Assembly: GCA_944472135.2 (NCBI GenBank)
Contig: OX235262.1
Span: 172,731,509-172,795,508, forward strand
Origin: Trichobilharzia regenti
Lineage: Eukaryota > Platyhelminthes > Trematoda > Strigeidida > Schistosomatidae
Length of the DNA: 64,000 nucleotides
Direction: 5' to 3'
The notes beneath the pieces are model-generated. The model saw nothing but the letters and a program-made list of their open reading frames with translations, did not search any database and was not told the DNA's origin. Of this stretch, positions 35,827-64,000 are shown in pieces. Numbering within the stretch: position 1 is the first letter of the stretch; every line of letters starts with the position of its first letter. Made by a program: the position numbers and the translations under genes.

Positions 35827-35938
35827 CTGGTGCTGGTACCACAATGTTTATCGCAAGGAAGCGAAATGTTTCCATAAACTTTGTAACTTCGGAAATGTCT
35901 CAAAGTCTGTGGGAAACTATCCCGCTAGCACGCGTTAG
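35825..35938 (+). CDS. CHCC Gag knuckle in +1 frame (arm 2)
   Basis: Follows gag after A6-CCC-TGA; it reads CWYHNVYRKEAKCFHKLC and stops at 35936. Same C-x2-H-x8-C-x4-C spacing as arm 1. Confidence 0.7.
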   Translation, partial: DWCWYHNVYRKEAKCFHKLCNFGNVSKSVGNYPASTR

Positions 35939-36255
35939 TGGCAACCACCGTCGGTGGCACTAGCCGCCTACTTTGCACCCATGATGTGATCAGCCAGACT
36001 CGATATTTAGTCGACACAGGAGCCGAAGTCAGCTTCCTTCCTGCCACGGCAGTAGATCGACAGAAGGAACCCACCTTCAACTTACAGGCTGCAAATGGAA
36101 AACCGATCGCAACTTTTAGTAGGAAATACGTTCACCTGAACGTAGGTTCACGCAAAATAATTCAATGGACTTTCCTTCCCACTGACGTCACAATGCCCAT
36201 CGTTGACACGGACCTACTGACACGGACCTACTTAATCATCATGATTTACTCGTAG
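35938..36255 (+). CDS. pol: Gypsy pol: aspartic protease (arm 2)
   Basis: Active-site motif RYLVDTGAEVSFLPAT. The frame is broken near 36215-36228 by a 14-bp tandem duplication (gacacggacctact twice), after which pol resumes in another frame. Confidence 0.85.
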   Translation: MATTVGGTSRLLCTHDVISQTRYLVDTGAEVSFLPATAVDRQKEPTFNLQAANGKPIATFSRKYVHLNVGSRKIIQWTFLPTDVTMPIVDTDLLTRTYLIIMIYS

Positions 36256-36329
36256 ACGTCCGTCGAAAACGACTGATTGACAATACTAATAGTCTGTCTA
36301 TCAAAGGCATCACCTACATAGACCCCAGC

Positions 36330-37622
36330 TTGTCACTAGTCAAGATTGAAGCAATACTTGATCCAAATTTTCAACCGATTTTTTATAAATATCCACAACC
36401 TAATTGCCCGTCTAACGATCTACCGTGCATAACCAGCAATGTTATGCACCGTATCATAACCTCAGGACAGCCCGTGACATCTAGAGCACGACGACTTGCT
36501 CCTGACAAACTAAGAATCGCTAGAAATGAGTTCAACAATATGCTCACCCTTGGCATCATTCGACCATCGAATAGCTCATGGGCATCCCCATTGCATATGG
36601 TACCGAAAAAGGATAGCAACGATTGGCTACCCACTGGTGATTACCGGCGAGTGAATGCCAAAACAACCCCTGATTGCTATCCATTCCCTCATATAAACGA
36701 CTTTACGGCGACTTTATCTGGCGCGGCTATATTCTCTAAAATCGACTTCATTAAAGCGTATAACCAAATCCCGATTGCACGAGAAGATATTCCGAAAACG
36801 GCTATCATTACGTCTTTCGGACCTTTTGAATTTCTACGTATGCCATTTGGTTTCCGGAATGCAGCCCAAACATTCCAACACTTCATCGGTGAAGTATTTC
36901 GCGGTCTCAACTTTGTATACACATACTTAGACGACTTCCTCATTGCCAGTCCAGACAAGGAAACTCACCTTAGGCACTTGGACCTGGCAATGGAACGATT
37001 ACGCCAACATGGTGTTACCATCAATATTCAAAAGTATCAGATAGCCATTGACTCACTCGACTTTCTCGGCTACTGCAAGGGCATTCATCCACTGGCTACT
37101 AAAGTCGAGGAGATACTGAACTTTCCAGAGCCACAGACAGTGAAAATTCTCCGCACTTTTAACGGCTTTATAAGTTATTACCGACGATTTATTCCCAACT
37201 GTACCTCTCTGATTCAGCAATTGACAGACCTTCGAGGGAATAACAAGTCTATAGAACTCGATGCACCTTCCCGAAATGCTTTTACTCAGGTTAAAAAAGC
37301 TATTGCGGCTACCACACTTCTAATATATCAGGATCCAACGGCACCATTAAGTATCTCGGTTGATGCATCAGACACTGCAGTCGGCGCAGTTCAACAACAG
37401 CTAGTTAACAAAGACTGGCAACCACTCACCTTTTTCTCGGGGTACCTTCAATTAGCTGAAACGAGGTGCAGCACATTCGGCAGAGAACCTCTGGCTATGT
37501 ACTGTGCCATACGTCATTTTCGCCATTCAGTGGAGGGTCGTGAGTTCATAATTTTTACTGATCACAAACCTTTAACGAACTCTCTGAACTCAACCTCAGA
37601 TAAGTATTCACCTAGGGAATAA
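36330..37622 (+). CDS. pol: Gypsy pol: reverse transcriptase and RNase H (arm 2)
   Basis: 430 codons open: FQPIFYKYPQPNCPS, VPKKDSNDWLPTGDYR, MPFGFRNAAQTFQHF, catalytic YLDDFLIAS, then RNase H with DASDTAVGAV and TDHKPLT. It ends at the TAA after YSPRE shared with arm 1. Confidence 0.92.
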   Translation: MSLVKIEAILDPNFQPIFYKYPQPNCPSNDLPCITSNVMHRIITSGQPVTSRARRLAPDKLRIARNEFNNMLTLGIIRPSNSSWASPLHMVPKKDSNDWLPTGDYRRVNAKTTPDCYPFPHINDFTATLSGAAIFSKIDFIKAYNQIPIAREDIPKTAIITSFGPFEFLRMPFGFRNAAQTFQHFIGEVFRGLNFVYTYLDDFLIASPDKETHLRHLDLAMERLRQHGVTINIQKYQIAIDSLDFLGYCKGIHPLATKVEEILNFPEPQTVKILRTFNGFISYYRRFIPNCTSLIQQLTDLRGNNKSIELDAPSRNAFTQVKKAIAATTLLIYQDPTAPLSISVDASDTAVGAVQQQLVNKDWQPLTFFSGYLQLAETRCSTFGREPLAMYCAIRHFRHSVEGREFIIFTDHKPLTNSLNSTSDKYSPRE

Positions 37623-37652
37623 CGACAACTAGATTACGTTCCACAGTTTACA

Positions 37653-38811
37653 TTGGATTGTTGCCATGTATCCGGAGTGAACAACACTGTGGCAGATGCC
37701 TTGTCGCGCGTTTGTTCCCTCACCCAAATCGACAGCATAAACCTTGTAAGACTGGTTCGTCTTCAAAAAGAAGATACCGAGCTTCAGCATGAGCTGTCGA
37801 AAACAAAAATGAAATTAGCCGAGAAACCCTTAAGTATGGGAAGAGATACTATCCTATGCGACATTTCCACTAGTACTCCTCGCCCCATTGTGCCTGAAGG
37901 TTATCACCGTAACGTCTTGAATATGTGGCATGGCTCATCTCACCCAGGTATTCGAACTACTATCAAGCTCGTAACTAGAAGTAAGGGAATGGGCACACAC
38001 GTGCTTAGCTTGCAAGGTGATAAGACACACCAAAAGCCCACTTGGCACCTTTCTTCTCCCTGACGCTCGTTTCGAACACGTCCATATAGATTTGGTTGGA
38101 CTCCTTCCTGAACCCCATGGATATACCTATATTTCGACTTGCATCGATCGATTCACACGATGGCCGGAAGCAGTAACCATCAAGGACGTATCTGTTGAAA
38201 CAGTCACACGCGTCTTCGTGGAGAGATGGATCGCCCATCCTCCATAACAATCGACCGCGGGCGGCAATTCGAAAGCTGCTTATTCTTCTCCCTGACTAAA
38301 ATCATAGGTTACATGCGTTTCCGAACAACAGCCTACCATCCTCAAGCAAATGGTATGATAGAACGTCTACACAGACAGTCGAAAGCTGGTTTGTCAGCTG
38401 CAAACAATACCCATTGGACTGAATTCCTTCCGTTAGTTCTCCTAGTGATACGAAACACCCTGAAAACCGATGCTGGTTTTACTACCGCCTGGTGAATTTG
38501 TTTCTCCCTTGAGCTTCCCACTAGCGGTAGATCACGCTTCATACGTCAGCAGGCTTACAAACGCAATGCGTTCAGTTAAACCTGCTCCCCTTTGTCAACA
38601 GTCCATTGATGTCTTTGTTCACCCGTGTTTAAAAGCTTCTTCACATGTATTTGTTCGTCGTGACTCTGTGCGTCGACCTCTGGAACCACCATACGACGGA
38701 CCATATAACCTAATTAAACGTATGGATAAATCCTTTTTCTTAGACAAAAGGCGCAGCGAAGACACCGTCAGCATCGACCGGCTTACTTGGAAGGTAATCC
38801 TATTAGCCTAG
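37653..38811 (+). pseudogene. pol: Gypsy pol: integrase in four broken frames (arm 2)
   Basis: Starts with VSGVNNTVADALSRV. The zinc-binding region is damaged by a deletion near 37977. Catalytic residues appear in HIDLVGLLP, TIDRGRQFES and NGMIERLHRQ, in separate frames (38017-38247, 38226-38495). The last frame (38470-38811) ends in the GPY/F-like PYDGPYNLIKR and a stop. Confidence 0.85.
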
Positions 38812-38931
38812 AGCTGAGCGTACCCAACAATCCACAAGTAATCGAATATTCTTTAGTCGTCGAAGAAGTTACTAGCACGGCGTTAGTATACTCCGTACAA
38901 TTCGCGAACGTCAAGACTGTCTACCTCTAAA

Positions 38932-39332
38932 ATCTTAACAATAACAAAAGTGGCAAATACTAGTGGAGTTCAAAACTGTATCCACTCACTCTAAAATTTC
39001 ATCTTGTGATGAATGTACGTTCTCTGCCCAGCTGATGTCCTGTTTTCATTATCTGTTTGGGACTGTTGCTCTGTCTGTTACACGTGCATACTTCAGAGGT
39101 AAATAAGTAATCCCTACTTAGTGCTTAAGGCCATACATATTTCTGGAGGGCAACGATCTCTCGCATCTCCCATGTCTCCATGAATTATTTCGCAACATCC
39201 AGTTAGGGAAACGTTTGGTCGTACACATAGTTGTATGAATTTATGAGGTCATTATTGAAAAATCTTGAGAAAATAACCTGATGGTTAGCTCAACGCTGAA
39301 GTATACTTATTATTTTATTATTTATTTCATCC
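38932..39332. other. Intergenic spacer (arm 2)
   Basis: Mirror of 7991-8370, nothing recognised. Confidence 0.4.
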
Positions 39333-39545
39333 CTTTGTGTTCCCAGTGGAACATACGGCTTCAAGAGAGAGCTATGAAATTTCAGTAGCAGTGGTTTTAT
39401 TTATACCAGGTAAGATTCCTAGTCTTTCTCTCTTTGCCAAGCATATTACCAACTAAGTGAGGTTTGCGAGTGCCTTGTTGGCCTGGGATTGAATCCCGGA
39501 CCATTTGAGTGGTTGACCAATTTTTTACCACTAATTCACCGACAC
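39333..39545 (-). mobile_element. Chimeric SINE, tRNA-like head and RTE tail (arm 2)
   Basis: Mirror of 7750-7990. Confidence 0.7.
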
Positions 39546-40227
39546 TTGGTAAATTGTGCTAGGACCAGTTAAACACAATTCACCCCCACCAGTCTTCTCT
39601 CTAATTCACTTGAAGGAACATAACTTATAATAAAGATATTTCAAGGAATTCATTCTAATTTGTTCACAATCATAGTTTATTATAATTATATTACGCATCT
39701 TATCATAAGGATAGTTTTTTTAAATCCTTTTGTATAAAATCAACTTTTTAACTCCGTGTTAGTATTTCTGCTTATTTTCTCTCATACAGTCTGCACATCA
39801 TCTTTCCGCAACAACATGTATTCCTACTGTTGACCTTAAACCACACCATTTTTTACAATGCATAACCGAAAAGACGACGTTAGGACAGTTTTCAAGCATC
39901 TGGATTACAAGTGACTTACAACAGTGAGCATTCCTCCCTCCATCAAACTCAAATTCATTCCATATCAAAAGGAGTATCTATTAGTTAACACAAAGAGAAA
40001 GGAATTGCACCTCGAATATTTAATCAAGAGAAACACATTAATTAAAACTTTTGAATTGTTACAGCGTTCACGGAGAAATATCACTAGTGAAATATGTAAA
40101 AATAAAAACTCCTGAAACTCAAATGAAAAATTAGTTAAAAGAGATCTTGGGAACAGCCGAATTTCGATTCACGTTATATAGTTCAAATAGGAATCAGGGA
40201 CGATTTTCTCCACAGTGAGTAACATTT
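39546..40227. other. 3' flank of gene A (arm 2)
   Basis: Mirror of 7075-7744, nothing recognised. Confidence 0.4.
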
Positions 40228-62519
<22,292 letters not shown>

Positions 62520-63640
62520 CTAAAATTTCAAAACTAGATCTCATAACAGTGGAACTGTACACGTATTTTCAATCATAAGAGCCTAATGCAGTATAGTATT
62601 TAAGAAAATGGTTACTTTCAGCGTGTTCATTGGAATTGTATTTTATGAGTGAATTCCAAACAGTTCCTAGGGTAGCTTACCTCTTTCTGATATCAAAGTA
62701 GTATAACACCAATAAATAGAAATAATCGCCGAATAATTGATTTGCCAAACTACACTTCAATTCTTGATTTAATTGAGATAGGACAGAAAATGCGAATAAT
62801 TCTAAATTTAGTGAAATGAAACACCTTTTGGATGTAGTGTTAATCACTACAGTAACATCTCACACATTACTGGCATATTGATTCAAGTATTCATGGATTA
62901 TAATTCATGACAATGTTACCACAATCTAGTTTTACTCTAAGCATGAAAGCGAATATGATATCTAAACGTAATCCTCTAATTTCCATTCTGGTGTCTCACG
63001 ATCAACTACTTTTTTTGAGGAGACTTTCACTAGCATAAAATACACCACGAACCATTAATTGCTCAAATAGAAATACGTTCCACAATAGTTTGATGGTGAC
63101 TGGCATATAAATTCATGGAATGGATATCATCTTATTATTCAACGCTTCAGTTGAATGTAGGCGGTGCGCTTCCATCGGAACGATGGGCTACAAATAGAAT
63201 GAAATGCTCATCTTCGATTCCCCTGGTAGGCTGCTCTAATTTAGGCATGATCGACTAAATCTCATGCATCTATATTATCAGATTTATTGATAAATAGTTC
63301 ATCCCTGATCCAGACAATGCAAGAGATCTCTAATGAAGTAAAAGTTCGATCCAGATATTTGTTTCAGTTGATTTTTATGTATGTGGATACAGTAATCTTA
63401 CGTGAATTCCAATAAATTGTAGATGACAGACAGCTGTTCTAGCTTGTTCTACGCACTGCAAAGTTTAATTATGCCCACAAAAGCTGCAACAATCTGGTAT
63501 TATGATGATTAATTATGAGGAACAAATCCACTAAATTATGAAAACAGTAACCACTATCATCCTTAGTAACTTTCTATAAGTTTCTCTGTATGAGTTACTT
63601 TTGCCCATACACCTCGTCATTTTATGAATAACTTCAACCG
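62520..63640 (-). other. Gene A intron
   Basis: A short tRNA-like or repeat piece may lie near 63150-63240 ('cttcgattcccctggtagg'); otherwise nothing recognised. Confidence 0.3.
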
Positions 63641-64000
63641 GATAAGGCTGGATTCAGGAGGAACAAGTCATGCATCGATCAAATTGCAACACTACGATTA
63701 TCATTGAAAAGAGCTTGGAATGACAGTCAGCTCTCTATCTCACTCAATCTCATTGACTTTGAGAAGGCCTTCAACAGCGTCGATCGAGAGGTAATTTGGA
63801 AGCTACTTCGCTACTGTAGAGTACCGCCAACAATTATACACCTCGTCCAACACTTGCACGACAATGCTGCATGACAAGTAATCCACAATGAGAAACTTAC
63901 GGAATCCTTCGAAGTGAAGACGGGAGTAAGACAAGCTGGCTAGCTGCCTTCTATCTCCAATGGTTGCCCTGATTTCGGTAGACTGAATAAGAGACAGATT
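63640..64000 (+). mobile_element. RTE-type reverse transcriptase fragment, runs off the window
   Basis: Plus strand reads SCIDQIATLRLSLKRAWNDS, LIDFEKAFNSVDREVIWKLL (RT motif A, F-x-K-A-F-D-S/N-V-D-R) and EKLTESFEVKTGVRQAG, with two stops. The most recognisable 5' RT segment of the RTE family here. Confidence 0.85.

Larger units (their letters stand above)
34950..38931 (+). mobile_element. CsRn1/Kabuki-type Ty3-gypsy retrotransposon, decayed (arm 2 copy)
   Basis: Terminal 48-bp direct repeats at 34950-34997 and 38884-38931 ('gtacaattcgcgaacgtcaa' shared). Order: primer site, gag, CHCC frame, protease, RT, RNase H, integrase, GPY/F end. Lesions private to this arm are a 14-bp tandem duplication after protease and a roughly 30-bp deletion in the integrase zinc domain. 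Shared with arm 1 are the stop after RNase H and the CHCC frame offset. Confidence 0.92.

Overview
The window comes from a schistosome-like digenean flatworm. The evidence is: tRNA-headed SINEs that carry a hammerhead ribozyme like the SM-alpha family of Schistosoma; RTE-clade (SR2-like) non-LTR fragments whose 3' ends read 'gaagccctatgttcca'; Penelope-like elements with GIY-YIG endonuclease; and a gypsy element of CsRn1/Kabuki type with a tRNA-Trp-like primer site and a CHCC Gag knuckle. Genes have long introns full of repeats. I see no bacterial genes, rRNA, true tRNA genes or CRISPR arrays.

The window is mostly one large inverted duplication. Arm 1 (1-23704) is followed by exactly 500 N (23705-24204). 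Arm 2 (24205-47276) is then the reverse complement of 1-22211. Almost every gene and transposon therefore appears twice in mirror orientation. The arms differ by scattered substitutions, indels and one SINE-dimer insertion. I think two haplotype contigs placed head to head are more likely than a true genomic palindrome, but sequence alone cannot prove it.

The host genes are two tandem M1-family zinc aminopeptidases in the same orientation. Gene A supplies its C-terminal (ERAP1_C-like) half: the last five exons in arm 1 (90-7074, +), and eleven exons in arm 2 plus the unique right flank (62519 down to 40228, -). All exon phases fit, and there are two candidate alternative last exons. Gene B begins about 10 kb downstream of gene A (TATA box 17389, ATG 17483). 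It shows a signal peptide and the M1 N-terminal domain up to the conserved TQFEPT..RR.FPC.DEP block, where the N gap cuts it. Arm 2 holds exons 1-3 of gene B again (29833 to 26800, -). The HEXXH catalytic exons of both genes lie outside the window or in the gap.

Between A and B lies a decayed CsRn1-like gypsy element (8371-12377 -, 34950-38931 +). SINEs, RTE fragments and solo LTRs with perfect 4-bp target duplications surround it. The right flank (47277-64000) is gene A introns filled with an inverted pair of solo LTRs and several Penelope-like elements. One of these has inverted terminal repeats, an 11-bp target duplication and a second Penelope fragment inserted inside it.

Two observations stand out. 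First, a perfect tandem dimer of a hammerhead-ribozyme SINE (25183-25980) has intact ribozyme cores exactly 401 bp apart, is absent from the other arm, and has the architecture of a 'retrozyme' that could release small circular RNAs. Second, the long poly-A tracts are not biological: where the other arm allows a check, they replace unique sequence base for base (136 for 136, 22 for 22, 141 for 141) and are all A on the + strand even at mirrored loci. They look like masked bases written as A.
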